Positions 1 through 12,028 of a stretch of 64,000 nucleotides of DNA are shown here, one piece after another (position 1 is the stretch's first letter; the number at the start of each line of letters is the position of its first letter). The position numbers and the translations under genes are program-made. The DNA is taken from NCBI RefSeq assembly GCF_030463565.1, contig NC_134646.1, positions 69,395,710 through 69,459,709 on the forward strand, read 5' to 3'. Source of the stretch: Pelecanus crispus. Lineage: Eukaryota; Chordata; Aves; Pelecaniformes; Pelecanidae. The notes below the pieces were generated by a model that saw only the letters and a list, made by a program, of their open reading frames with translations, was not told the origin of the DNA and searched no databases.

Positions 1-3000
1 GAAGGACTTGAGTATTCTTGGGTAAGAGGTACTTTGCTGAAGAGTTTTCTAAGAATATTGCTTCAGTTCAGGTTCCAGCAAGGTCTCTTAAGTTGTTCAA
101 ATTATGGGAAGTGAAATGGAAAAAAAAAATTTTGTATCTGCAAAGGGCATGTGAAACCAATTTATGAGGTATTTAAGTAATTGTCTTGGCTTTGTAGGAG
201 GAAGATGAAGAGTTTTACTAGGAAAATCCCAAGTCTGCTTTCTGAATTTTTGTAGGTTTTTGAGATCAGTTAGGAAAAAAGGAATAAAAAAATTTCAGGT
301 AATAGTTTAGCTTTAGTTCTTATACCTGGTACTAAACCAGATGCCTTTTCATTGTCAAAAAAAAAGTAGAATTCTTGGTTGGCTGTCTTTAAAATGGAAG
401 TACCACTTGTTTCACTTGTTTTGATTGCAGACTCCTCAAGATCATAAACTGTCTCTTTCTATCATAACTAGCACAGTTTCATTTAGGGCCTCTGTGAACA
501 ACTTCTAAGACGAGTGAGCAAACCTGAGAGTTGTGTTTATTGGTCTCATCTTTTTATTTTAGAATAAGTTAGTATATGACTGAATTTTTAAATTTGCATA
601 ATGGTTTGGGGTTGTGATTTTTTTTTTGTTTTTTTGTTTTTTTGGTCATCGGGAAACTAGTTCAGAAGATCTTGAAACATGCAGCAATGTTATATCATTG
701 TCTACAGCATACAACCTTCACACATTCGTAGTTGAGGATTTGGCTGTAGAATCTCAGACAAAGATGATTCCTCTTTTCTTTCAAAAGGATGATAGAATTA
801 CTGCCAAGATGGGTAAACTCTTCAGAGGCTGTAAGTAACAAGGTCTTCCTATTAGGAACCTATCTTTACTACATGTCAGTGAAAGACCAGTTTGGTGGGT
901 AACTGTCTGTAGGAAAGTCGTATCCTTGGCAGACACCTCTGTAAAGCCTAAGCAATTTTTGTCATCAGACATTGGTTGCTTCCATTAAACAATACATCTG
1001 AAAGCCAGGTACTTTCTTCCCAGGTATGATGTCTCTCTTTACCCATTTGGTATTGTAAGCAGAGTAGACTGTGATACTTTTCTGCTTCCATAACTTTATC
1101 CATTTTCTTTTGTCAAAGCAGCAGTTAAGAGGAAAAACCATGATGTGCTTTGAAAAATACATATTAGTCTTTTTACTATGAATATTATAGAATGTGGCAT
1201 ATGTGATTATCATTACATGGCAGAGCCATAGTTGTTTAAGAGCTTGATCAGACATTTTGATCATGGATTATTAATTTTCTGAATTTCTAGTGATCCACAT
1301 TTTATGTTCTTGGAAGCTGGTGTTTTCTCCATGCAGTATTAATGCGATCTCTTTAAACAAAAACAAAAAAAGGAAAAGGTCATTTAAATACATTCACAGT
1401 TGTGAATCAGGTTCTATCTTCAGGACACGATCCACCAGGAGAAGATAGAAACCTGAAAAGCTTTTGTAGAAATTAAGGAATTGAGGCAGAAAATTAGAGA
1501 GAGAAAATAGTCAGGATGACTTGAATTTTTCCAGGTTCTGTGGGCTGTTCTGTCAAGTATCTTCAGTGCCATGTTTTCCATACCAAAATAATTTCCCTGT
1601 AAGCTTTTTGAAGTTCTTCCTTGTTTCTAGGTATCTGTCTCATATTCTAAAATATTTCCATTCATAACCATGGTTTTCTTACACCATACCGTATACCTGT
1701 ATTTAACACTCTGAGTTCTCGTGTTCTGTGCTTAGTTATATCTCAGAGATACATAGATGTCACGAGCTGGTTATGCTTCTTGAACAGTGTATGTATAGTT
1801 TGGCAAACCTATGAAAATGTAATCTTGCACACGCAATCTGAGACTACAAAAAAAGTGTTACTTCCTGAGGTATAATTTTGAGATGTACACACTACTTGAT
1901 CCAATACCTGCAGTTCCTTTTTATTAAAAAATTTTAAGAAATCTAATTTGTCCTTTCAAAATCTTGAAAGGTTTTCTGTAAGAACTGAGAACTGTCACAG
2001 CTTGTGCTGTAAACTTGTATGACATCCTTGCTATCCCTCTTCCTCAAGTTCATCAGGAAAGAATGTTTAGCAGGATTTCATCTGCTTTCTTAAGGAAGTA
2101 AAACATAATTTTTTGTGTTGACTGCTTGCCTGCCAATGTTTCTGTCTTCACTGACTTCTGAATTTCTTGGTCATTTTCAACTACATTTAAGAAAATCCTT
2201 AGAGATATGACTGTATATAGAGTAATGAAAATGACCATCTAAGTAGAGGAAGGAAAAATGTTGAATGTTTACAAGAATGGAAAACTAGAGTGAACTTGGA
2301 CCTTATTTCTTCTGTTCATTGATCAGTCAAGTTAATTAAACTGATCATGATACATGGCTCAATAAATTGTTGAATTCTGTTTTTAACTTGCTGGTGATCT
2401 GACAGCTGGACAAGTTTACGGGTAAAGCTAAGAATATTGTTGGGATAGTTCAGTGGTTGTTGAGGTGGGGACATTCTAGAGTATATATGGCCTTTTTGGG
2501 AAAAGGGGGGAGCTGGAGTGAATACAGGAAACATGCTCATAAGCAACCAGGTATTCTTAGTTCTGCTCTTCACACAAGAAGATTGTAAGGTACAAGGGGG
2601 TTGTGATTCTTTGCTGAATTCCACTGCCTTTTGGTATTGTATCAGAAGAGAAATTAAGTCACTATTTTGACTTTTCAAGGAAAAAATACTGGTTTTCAAG
2701 AAATAGAATGCTATTGTGGAGCACTATTCTGGGAGCTTTTAATTCCTTGTCCATTTGTCCTGCCAAATACACATGTAAGTCTGAACTATCAGTTAAATCA
2801 ATCGTTACTTTGAGCATTGCTGTCTAATGACCACACATAGTGTTAACATACAGAATAGTTAAGAATATGGATTTGAATAGTTACAAGGTGGTGCAGTACA
2901 TAAACTGAGCAAGTCTTAATCCTAAATGTGAGCTTTGAATTAAAATAGTTGCAATTAGTCATAGTTACAGATCATCTTTATTACTGCCTTCTCTTGCATT

Positions 3001-3959
3001 CTGACTGTAATCTTGACAATCACAAACAGAAGGTATCAGATTATGTCATACAAATGCGTCATTTAGCCTTCTCTTATCTCAATAATATCAGGAGGTCTAA
3101 AGTGATCTGAGAGAAACTAGAGGAACATCAGGGCTACCTTTTACTCCAGATCCTTAGAGACTGTTCTGCTGGGTTTGAAGTAGTATGTATGTATGTATGT
3201 GATCCATGGAGTAAATACAGCTGTCTTGTGTTTTAAATCAACTATATGAAAAATTGAAGTTTAAACAGATGTAGGCATGTAGATTTAAAACTTTGTAAGT
3301 AGCTATAATCATGACTCCTCCTAATAAAAAACATCTTAGAATAAAAACTTTTTAGGTCATACAAAGTATATCTGGTGCCATCTGCTGATAATAACTAAGA
3401 AATATTTGCTAGTGATACTAAGCTCAGAGACCTATTATTTTTCTTACCTGAAAATACATTAATTTAAAAATTTTATATTACTAATTACAAATTTCTCATG
3501 TGTAGTGAAACTTTACCACTGTGAACTTAAAATTATAGGTCTCTACATGTTTTCATTGCATACTTGTATAATAATACAGACTTACAGCCATTGAATGTAA
3601 GTAATTAGACTTTACATAATACACTTAAAGTGTGTGTACCCTATTCTGATCACTCAGGAGTCTTACATGATAAAACATTACATAAAAGCTGCATTTACCC
3701 TTAAAAAGTCTGGTTTTTTTTCAAAAATGTACAGTGTGTAAAAGGAAAATAGTATATGAAACCATATAACTTTTTCTTCTTTCCTTTGAATATCTAGCAT
3801 CGCTCTCATTTCTGTTCATATAATTTGGAGAGCTGTGGGAAATTATTTCTGTCTTCAAAATACTCTAAATTTCTTCTTCCTCATAATACAGATTATGCAT
3901 CCACAGCTTCATTCTCCATTAGGAAGCAAAGCAGCATTAATAGGAATGGATCAAGAGCA

Positions 3960-4285
3960 GCTTTCCAGTACCTCTGATGAAGTTACTGAGAAGACAGGGT
4001 CAAACTCTTTACAGTGGTGCATAGCAGGACAGTGGAAGATTACAGGCAAATTGAAACAAGAGGTTCTTTTTTATGTGAGGAAAAATGAGGACAGGCAAGC
4101 AGTGGAATAGGCTACCCAGAGATGTTGTACAGTCTCTATCCATGGAAGTATTCAAGACCAAACTGGATAGAACCCAGAGCAACCTGATTTGATCTCATAG
4201 TCGACCCTGCTTTGAGCAGGCAGTTATACTAGAGACGTCCCAAGGTCTTTCCAACATGAGTGACGATTTAATGACTTACACGATA
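3960..4285 (+). mobile_element. CR1 LINE 3' fragment
   Basis: Diverged 3' end of a chicken-repeat-1 retrotransposon. The sequence follows the usual CR1 tail order: a 'lacking-methionine' relic of the ORF2 C-terminus, the 'gaataggctacccagagatg' block, then 'accctgctttgagcaggcag' and a degraded 'aaggtctttccaac' terminus. It is 5'-truncated, as nearly all CR1 copies are, and has no coding capacity left. The start is approximate. Confidence 0.8.
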
Positions 4286-5134
4286 GAACAGTCAATACTG
4301 AAGATGCGATAGCAACACTATTTGTGTTTACGGCAGTTAAGCTTAGACTAACTGTGGTCTTGCCCTGTAGATTGAATATGCATTAGCAGCAAGAGCATTT
4401 CAGATGCACCCCTGGAGCATATCTTCCAGATTATATGCTCCAAGATACTGTTTTTTTTTTTTTCCCCTAGCATTAACTTTTCAGAGTAAATTAACTTAAA
4501 ACCTGTAAACCGCCTGTAGCTATAGCAGTTGAATATATGAAAAATTTTGCTGCATTTATTATTCCATAGGAAGTATTTGGAAATTATTAAAAAAAAAAAA
4601 AAAAACCCAAAAAACACCCTAAAAACTAATACTAAAGAAAATATTATAAGAGCAAAAATAATACATCCTTTGTTACTCCAACTAGGTCAAAAGATGACTT
4701 TGCTCCTAATGGAAAAGCGGGCTTTTCCTGCAAGTGTCTGAAAGCAATTTGTACTTGGGTATTATTAATGCAAAGAGTCTAAAATGGAATAGAAAGGCAC
4801 TAGAAACTTGGCAGAAGGAGTTTTGTCTTGCAGTGTTATAATAGTTGATGCTGGGGATGGATGGTGATTAATAAGCAGAAGTTTATTCCAAGCTGTTGTG
4901 TTTTCCAGCTAATGATAGGTGTCTCTGTGCTCTATAATCTTTTGCTTTTAAAAGGCACAGATCATACAAGGATGTAAAATAACTATCTTTCCCATTTGCA
5001 TTGATGAACACCTGTTCTCCAAAAATCTTCGAAGAAGTTTTTCTTGGGTGTATGCAACAAACTAATTACTCTATATAAGCAGGGTTGTTCCAGACCAGAT
5101 ACCTGTTCAGTGTTGAAGATGATTAGTGTTCAAA

Positions 5135-5360
5135 AAATGGGCAGACATGGCATTTTGGGACATGGTTTAGTGGACATGGTGGTGCTGGGCTGATGATTGG
5201 ACTGATGATCTTAGAGGTCCTTTCCAACCTTAATGGTTCCTAGTTTTTACTTTCATTAAAAAATAATCCAGCCACCAAGCCAGGAAACATGAGGTTACTA
5301 CTCTACCCTTAACTGGTTTAGTGGTGGACTTGGTAATGTTAGGTTAATTTGTATGGGACA
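5135..5360 (+). mobile_element. CR1 LINE 3' fragments (two pieces)
   Basis: Two adjacent remnants of CR1 3' ends. The first, about 5135-5245, contains 'gggacatggtttagtggaca' and ends in the 'gaggtcctttccaaccttaa' signature. The second, about 5305-5360, repeats 'ggtttagtggtggacttgg', which is also seen in the CR1 copy at 56520. They may be two independent insertions or one rearranged copy. Confidence 0.75.
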
Positions 5361-5985
5361 TTTCAAGTAGCATCATATCAGTTTTGACATTGTGATCCTG
5401 AATGTACAGTGGGGATTATAATCTAATATGTAGGTGAAACAAATTTTTTTCTTTTTTTCTTTTTTCTTTTTTTTTTTTTAAGATCAGCTCCTCAAGTCCA
5501 ACTGGTCTGTGTTATGAAAAGGACTAATCTGTAGAACTGCACTTTAATTATTTTTGTTATAGTTGTTCTTTGAAAGTAACTTCTTCATAGCTTTGTTTAA
5601 CTTCTACTGGTTTTATTCAAAATGCTTTATTTTTCAAAACTAAAATGAACAGTCTGCAAATGAAAGTTCAACTTATTTACCAACAATAAATACAGATTCT
5701 TTCTCCCATACTTGCATTATTTGTCTACCCACATAGTTTTACTTGCATGCTATGACAGAGTAATAAGGTAAAAATTACTGATGTGTGCTAAATGTGTTCT
5801 TCCAGGTGACCTCCAGTTAGGAATGCTCATAAGAAAAACTTACCAGACATCTGAATTAATGTGTTTGTTACACATGTACTTATTAGATATATTTATTGTG
5901 CTTATAAGATTTATTTAAAGAAAAGTAATTAAGTTTGGGGTTTTTAATGTATCTGTTGCCTATGTTGTTGTTTTTTTGTTCCTAG

Positions 5986-6240
5986 ATCTTCCTCAGAACT
6001 GTGATCCTAACATTCCCCTAGTTGCTCAGGAATTAATGAAAAAAATGATCCGTCAGTTTGCGATTGAGTACATTTCAAAAAGTAGCAAAATTCAAGAGAA
6101 CAGAAATGGTTCATCGTTTGAACCAAGTCTGATATGTAAAAGTATCCAAATGAACCAAACGGAAAACTCCCTTCAGGAAGAACAGGATAGCCCTCTAGAC
6201 CTCACTGTGAATCGAACTCAAGAACAGAATACTCAGCAAG
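5986..6240 (+). CDS. LCORL: LCORL internal exon with first CtBP-binding motif
   Basis: Coding exon of ligand-dependent nuclear receptor corepressor-like, a nuclear transcriptional co-regulator. The acceptor is ...ttcctag|atctt and the donor is cagcaag|gtaaat. The exon supplies the last two bases of a GAT codon (upstream exon ends in G) and leaves one G at its end. The product begins [20 protein letters not shown] and contains the CtBP-binding motif PLDLTV at 6192-6209, typical of LCOR/LCORL. The frame is open and intact. It is shared by all isoforms ending in the downstream alternative 3' exons. I identify it from strong recalled similarity to vertebrate LCORL; no search was run. Confidence 0.95.
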
Positions 6241-6510
6241 GTAAATTTCTATATCTGCTTATCTGTGTTTTGCTGTCTTTTACTACCTTATTATGTCTTA
6301 TTGCCTTAAAAAAAATAAGTATGTGTCTGTGTCAACTACCTATATGTATTGTCTTTTGAAAGTAGTAATCAGTGTAATAGGAAAAAAAGAATTATCCTAT
6401 TTGATTAAAATAAGGTTGAAGGAAAATTGGCATCGCATCAACTTAACACTTCAAGAAAACTCATATGTTTTCCTTTAAACACCAGGAAAAATGTTATAAG
6501 AGAACTGTGT

Positions 6511-6615
6511 AAAAAAAAAAAAAAAAAAAAAAACCAAACCAAAAAAAACCCCCAAAAACCCAAAAAAACCCCAAAAAAACCCCCACCAAAAACCACCCCC
6601 AAAAAACCCACCACA
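6511..6615. repeat. A/C low-complexity tract
   Basis: About 100 bases made almost only of A and C, starting with a run of some 23 A and then alternating A-runs and C-runs of 2-5. The complementary strand carries many G-runs separated by T-runs. It lies 270 bases downstream of the LCORL exon at 5986-6240. It may have grown from a poly(A) tail by slippage and is likely variable in length. Confidence 0.9.
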
Positions 6616-9227
6616 CATTCTTACTATAAACATTTTTCATATTATGTGTTAGCAGATTAAATATTCTCATTTCTGAGTGCCTGTGTTAAATAAATAGCAT
6701 TGGAATTTTGCAGCTTTAGAATACTGAACCTAAGTCAGCTCACCTGTGGCTGTCACAGGTAACCGTGGTTCAAGATTTTGTTGAAGAAATGCCTATTAAG
6801 AATACCTCTGAGAAAAGAGAGAAAAATACTGGAATTTGAGACCAAAGTTCATTCTGTCTGTGTCAGCCCTTGGATGCTTTGATTCTTTTAATACAGACTG
6901 GTTAGAATGATGGAAAGAGAAGATTAATTTGGGAAGAAATTTCCATACTTCATGCCTGAATCATTATAGATCAGTGCAACTTTCTTAATTGAGAGTTAAG
7001 CTAGAAAAAGAAAAATAAAGTCTGTCTCACTATCATTTACAAAAAGGAAATAATCTCTATGCCTCAAGGAATATTGCTCTCCGAAACTGGTAACAATCAC
7101 AAGAGTGTTTTGGACTTTGAACTTGATTTGGATTAGCAATGATTATCAGGAAGGATTGTGACTGTCATGTTCACCTGAAAGTAGTGGCAAAAGCAGCTTT
7201 TGCCTTTTACAGATACAAGGGTCCATGTTAATGCAATAATACTGCAGACCAAAGGGAAAAGTTTACCTGTATGTCACGTACCATACTAAAAAAGTTAAAA
7301 GACGGTAGAACTGCAGAATTAAGTTTTTTTTAAAAATACACATTGATCAGAATGAGAGCAGATTTCATATGTGTGTGCTTAACAATGCAGTCTTTAGTTA
7401 GATGACACATCCTTTGGGGGGGAACTCTGACACGGGTATACCTTGCTAAACATAACTATTCTACATTAAATTTCAAGATCCTTTCTCTTTGACAGCAGAA
7501 GCATTAAGAAATTGTGGAATTCCTGCTTTTATTCTGCATGGTCAGCATAAACCAGTTCATGCCTGGGTTTAGCAAATACCTGGTGCAGATTAAATCCTGA
7601 GAAAATATCTGATGTGCTTTGACATACCTCTGCTATGGATGAATTTAGAGATTTATAATTGGCTGGGTTGAAGCATGTTTCTTTTGCAAGGGCAATGAAA
7701 AGTACTTTCCTGATATCAGCACTATAGCCTGTTGCTTGCTTCAACAGCTGGTTATAAAGAATAACTAGTTTAAAATGTCCATGAAGGAGCAAAGTCCCCA
7801 AAGACAGGTTCTGGTCCTTGCCGAGCTCAAATAAGTCTTTGAGGAATGAAGGGGAAGGCAGAGGATGAACAGGGCAGAGATGGGAAGAAAGTTCTGCAGC
7901 CACCCTCAGCTGTTTGAAAATCCGTTGATCTTTTGTCCAAGAGAAACTTGAAGTGTAGAGAGATTGAAGTATTTAAATCTTTTTTTATATCATTTGAATT
8001 TTTGTTATAATGAGGTTAAACAGCAAGCTTAGAATTGTGTGTCTTCAGCAAAACAGCTGAGGCTAAAATACTTGCTCAGCATACATGGTTTACTATGTAA
8101 CACTTGTGTACTGTGTAAGATACTGTAGATTCTGAGAACTTAACACTGCCATGTTTGCTGGAGTGCTTTGCAGGTGTTAAAGATACTAGTCTTGCTGTGA
8201 AGTTTAGAGCTACTGAAATGAGAGGAAGTATTGAAACAAGACTTTAGCTGGAGAAAGGTTTCAAGCCATCTTATCTACTGGGGAAGTTGTGTTGTACTTC
8301 CCATTTCCCATGAACATATCGATTTTGAGCTATCTTAGCTTTCCGCTGTAGTGGTAGCAACACAAGCAAATAAAATCAAGATGGGAAAAGTCAGCCTGCT
8401 CTTTTTATTTGCATTGTGTTCTAGGTGCAATGATTTCATGAAAAGTTCTTTCAATTAGTTATTGTCAGGGACTATGTACTATTATTATAGTATGTATTAT
8501 TATTCTACCTACCCCTCGCTTCCTGAAGAAAGCTTGGATATATTGAAGTGTTATGTGCTTACAGTGGGGAATTGTGAAACTTTTTAATTGGCTTATTTTT
8601 AAAAATACATTATTCTGTGTCTAACATAGGTACACTTCTTCAGTCTGGAGACTCGTAAAAGCAATACCATGGTTCCCTTCTTAGTAGTGTCTTTTAATCA
8701 TCATGCAACACACTTATTTGCTATTTGCAATGCCTGTTACAACTTCCAAATGAAGGGGCAGTAACAGAGTAGGAAGTTCAGATTTGTACATTGCTCTGAT
8801 GAATCCTCAAAGTTGAAATCTTTTTAATTCAAATCCTATGAAGCAGATAATGACCGAAGTATAAATACTTCAGGTTCATTTTTTCTTTAGGCAGGTGCTT
8901 TGTATTTACAGTAGTAGTCTTTAAAATGAATGATCTAAATAATAAAACAGACAGTCTTATTCTTTTACTATGGTAATGATTCTTGGACTGAAGTTGAGTG
9001 GAAGGAGTAAGCTTTATTTTCCAGATCACTAGAAGTATTTTCTTTGCACTGAGCAGGTCCAAGCTAAGTGCTAGCTCAATACTGAAAAAAACATTCTGCC
9101 ACTGAAGATGTCTGGATGATCTTATCTTCATTTAAGAAAGCTTCTTACTTTCTTCCAGTATCTGCAGGCCATCTCTGAAGTACTCCAAAAATATTCAGGT
9201 CTGACACTTCCAGACCTGATAGCCCTG

Positions 9228-10052
9228 TGTATTGGGTTTACATGGCAAGGTTTTGGTAGTTGGGGAAGGGCCACAGGACCGCTATGAGAAGAGGTCAGGG
9301 GCTGCCCTGTGCTAGGCACAGCCAGCTCTGCAACAGACCCACAACAGGCCAAAGTGGAGCACATCAGTGAGGTTTGTGGTGCCTCTGTGAAAACATGTTT
9401 AAGAAAGAGCAAAAATGCTGGACTGGCAAAGGAGTGAGAAATAGCAGGGTGAACAGCAAGGTCAGAGGAGTGGGAGGAAGCACTTCAGGCTCCGGAGCAG
9501 GTATTTCCCTGCAGCACATGGAGAGGACTGTGGTGGAGCAAGTATTCCCCTGCAGCTTATGGAGGAGACCACTCTGGAGCAGATACTCACACTGCAGCCC
9601 ATGGAAGACCCCACATTGGAGCAGCTGGATATTTCCTGAAGGAACTGTGGCTTGTGGAGAACCCACAATGGAGCAGGGGAAAAGTGTGAGGAAGACAGAG
9701 CTATAGAGAGGAATTGTACTGACTGTAAACTCCAATTCCCACTCCTGCCTGTGCCATCTGGGGATGGGGAAGAGAGGTTGAGGAGTTGGGAGTGAAGTTG
9801 AGCCTGGGGAAAGGTGGGGTGGGGAAGTGCTTTAATTTTTGCTTTTTTCTCATTTTCTAAGTCTATTTCAATTTGCAGTAAATTAACTTTCCCCAAGTCT
9901 GTTTTGCCTGTGATAGTAACTGGTATGTGATCTCCCTGTATTTATCTTGATGACCTTTTTCATCTTATTTCTCCCTGCCCCCCTGCTGAGGAGGCGGAGT
10001 GAGAGAGGGGCTGGGTGGGGGTCTAGCTACTGGCCAAGGTCAACCCACTGCA
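9228..10052 (+). mobile_element. Solo LTR of an endogenous retrovirus, 6-bp target duplication
   Basis: About 825 bases beginning TGTATTGGGTTTACATGG and ending ...CAACCCACTGCA, the TG...CA form of a retroviral LTR. The 6 bases before it (9222-9227) and after it (10053-10058) are both GCCCTG, a perfect target-site duplication. Six bases is the size usual for beta-retrovirus-like (class II) integrases. No internal gag/pol/env sequence is present, so recombination between the two LTRs has removed the provirus body. Short open frames inside it on both strands have no retroviral similarity I can see. The interior contains degenerate tandem blocks ('ggagcag' repeats near 9497-9640). Confidence 0.85.
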
Positions 10053-11654
10053 GCCCTGGTGCTAGATCATTCAGTACTGAGTATTTAAGCATTGGCATCC
10101 AGGTATGCCCAGCTGGCTCCTGACTGATAGCAGCATCCCGAATTATGTTCTGCTGCCTTCTACATGTGGAAGTGTGGTAACTTAGCAGGGTGCTTTAATT
10201 CCTGTGCACTTTGCTGGTAACCAATCAAGTAATTACTTCTCTGTCAGTCAATTAGAAGTAACTGTCTCCAGAAATACCTGTATCTTGCTCTTTTTTCCTA
10301 ATCCATGTAACTCTTAAGACTGTGCAGGCATTGAAAAGGATACTCTGCATAGTGAAAGCAAATTTGTTTTGTGTGCACTACATCTAACAAAAATAGGATG
10401 GTATTGTGTGTTTTTGCAATATTACTTGTCCTCCAAACTAAGCCAGTGAAAAAGCAGCATCCTTGCAGAATAAAACATCAAGTGAGGAACAGTCTTTGGA
10501 ATATCCTGCAGCAACTTATTATTTTATTGTGCAGTCATGATGCTGAGCTCTTTGGAGAGTGTTCCCAGCAGCAGCTAACTTCGATGCAGAGGCTTCTTTC
10601 CCTTGATAGATATGGGAAAGTTGATCACTCTCAAGCTGCTAAGCAAAGTGACTTAGAAGAGGCAGAAGTATAAGCTGTACAAATAAATAATCTGTTAGTT
10701 TAGCTACACAAGCTTATTCTTATTGCTGTATTGTCTACGAACAATTGTAATATGTAAACGTAGCAGAAAAATGCAAGAGAATTTGCATAGATTTCCTTGT
10801 TTCATTTATCCATCATAGACTGGAAGACATCAGAAGGTAGCTGGTGATGTGCGGCATCTTGCTGTGTGAACTTTTTACAGCTATCCTGTAGCTCTGTCGT
10901 TGTTGGCCATTATTGAAAAAGTAGGAAAAATAAGGATAATCCAAGTCAAATATTCTGTTTAAATTATTTAAAATAGCATTTTATTGCCCAGTTTAACAAT
11001 GTGTATGTGATTTCACCATAATTTATAGCAAAATAAAGATTTCTGAATAATGGACCAGAATTTGAAAAAAATTTTTGAGAATTAAGTGGTTTCATATCTC
11101 TTGAAAATCCACACTGAAGTTAGTATGGCAACTGGGATCACAGCACGTGTGGCCTCTTGATTGCTATGTTCAGGGCTATTGAAAGAATTCCAAACACTAC
11201 TGAAAATAACCTTTTATTTTCTTAATATACTGTTCTTACCATATGTTTTGGGGAAAATACTATGCTTTTTCAAGGTACACATGCGATGTTCCCAAAGATA
11301 AACTGTATGAGCTGTAAATACATTCAAGAAACAGTTTGCTTAATAGTTCTGAAGAAAAGGTCACCCTAAAAAGGTACATTTTTGAGGCGAGTAGGTGTTT
11401 ATTTCTTCCTTGACTGCCATAATGGTTAACAGCCAAGCTTCTTGTCAGATGCTCAGTTGCTTGCTTCCCTCTCAATGGCAGAGGGAGAAAATGGGAAGAA
11501 CAGGAAAGAGAGCTCATGAGATAAGGACATGGTCATTGCTTACTCCTTGTCATCATGGGCAAAATAGACTCTGCTTGGGGAAAAGTAAATTATTGCCTAT
11601 TAAAATAATTATTTAATTATTAATTTGGGTAGTGGAAACAAAAAGACATATTAA

Positions 11655-12028
11655 AACAGCACCTTTCTTCCCCCCTTTCTCAGGCTCAGCTTCATTCCAG
11701 ATTCCCTTGTGATCACCAGCACCCCTGTGGTGCAAGGGGAATGGGTGTGGGGTGTCCACAGTCTGTACTGAATGGTTTATCTCTGGTATTTTCCTTTGCT
11801 GTTGGGCTTCCCTTTGCTCTTTTCTCATTCTTTTTATTCCTTTTTTTCTTGCTCCATCTGGCACTTTTTGCCCTTTCTTAAATATGTTTTCTCAGAGGTT
11901 CTGCCCGAATGGCTGCTGTGTCCTGCGGGGGGTCTGTTGGAACTGGCTAGAACCACCTGTGTAGACACAGGGCAGCCCCGGCCTGTGCTCAGAGATGCTG
12001 CCAAGACCTTGCTATGGACACCCAATAT
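11655..12028 (-). mobile_element. Partial LTR, same family as 9228-10052, inverted
   Basis: Read on the minus strand, this segment starts at about 12028 with a TATTGGGTGTCCATAGCAAGG-like 5' LTR edge. It then follows the 9228-10052 LTR, including the 'taagaaagggcaaaaa' block and the 'aggctcagcttcattccag' block (plus-strand wording). The 3' part is missing and the middle is shorter, so the copy is truncated and more decayed. Its open frames are not genes. Confidence 0.75.

Larger units (their letters stand above)
1..5985 (+). other. LCORL: LCORL intron, upstream part
   Basis: AT-rich intronic sequence ahead of the first visible LCORL exon. I looked for the expected preceding LCORL exon, whose product should end in an LNALF-type motif, and did not find it, so it probably lies upstream of the window. 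The open frames at 614-838 and 2316-2699 (minus) have no recognisable domain. The supportable contents are CR1 remnants near 3960-4285 and 5135-5360, a TATG tetranucleotide run at 3184-3200, and T-rich tracts near 5452-5480. The intron ends in a pyrimidine-rich stretch and the acceptor AG at 5984-5985. Confidence 0.7.

Noticed and set aside
614..838. 74-codon frame as a missing upstream LCORL exon
   Set aside because: Its sequence does not match the LCORL segment expected before LPQNCDPN, and there is no good acceptor or donor in a matching phase.
2316..2699. 127-codon minus-strand frame as a gene
   Set aside because: No domain, no promoter or splice context, and no homologue I can recognise; best taken as chance.
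4348..4741. Frames across the A-run near 4589 as small genes
   Set aside because: Poly-Lys and poly-Phe products from a homopolymer; no coding signature.
9364..9896. Several 110-144 codon frames as retroviral genes
   Set aside because: All lie inside a solo LTR on both strands and show no gag, protease, polymerase or envelope motifs.
10371..10673. 100-codon frame as a small gene
   Set aside because: No family resemblance, no supporting splice or promoter signals; could be chance in this intron.
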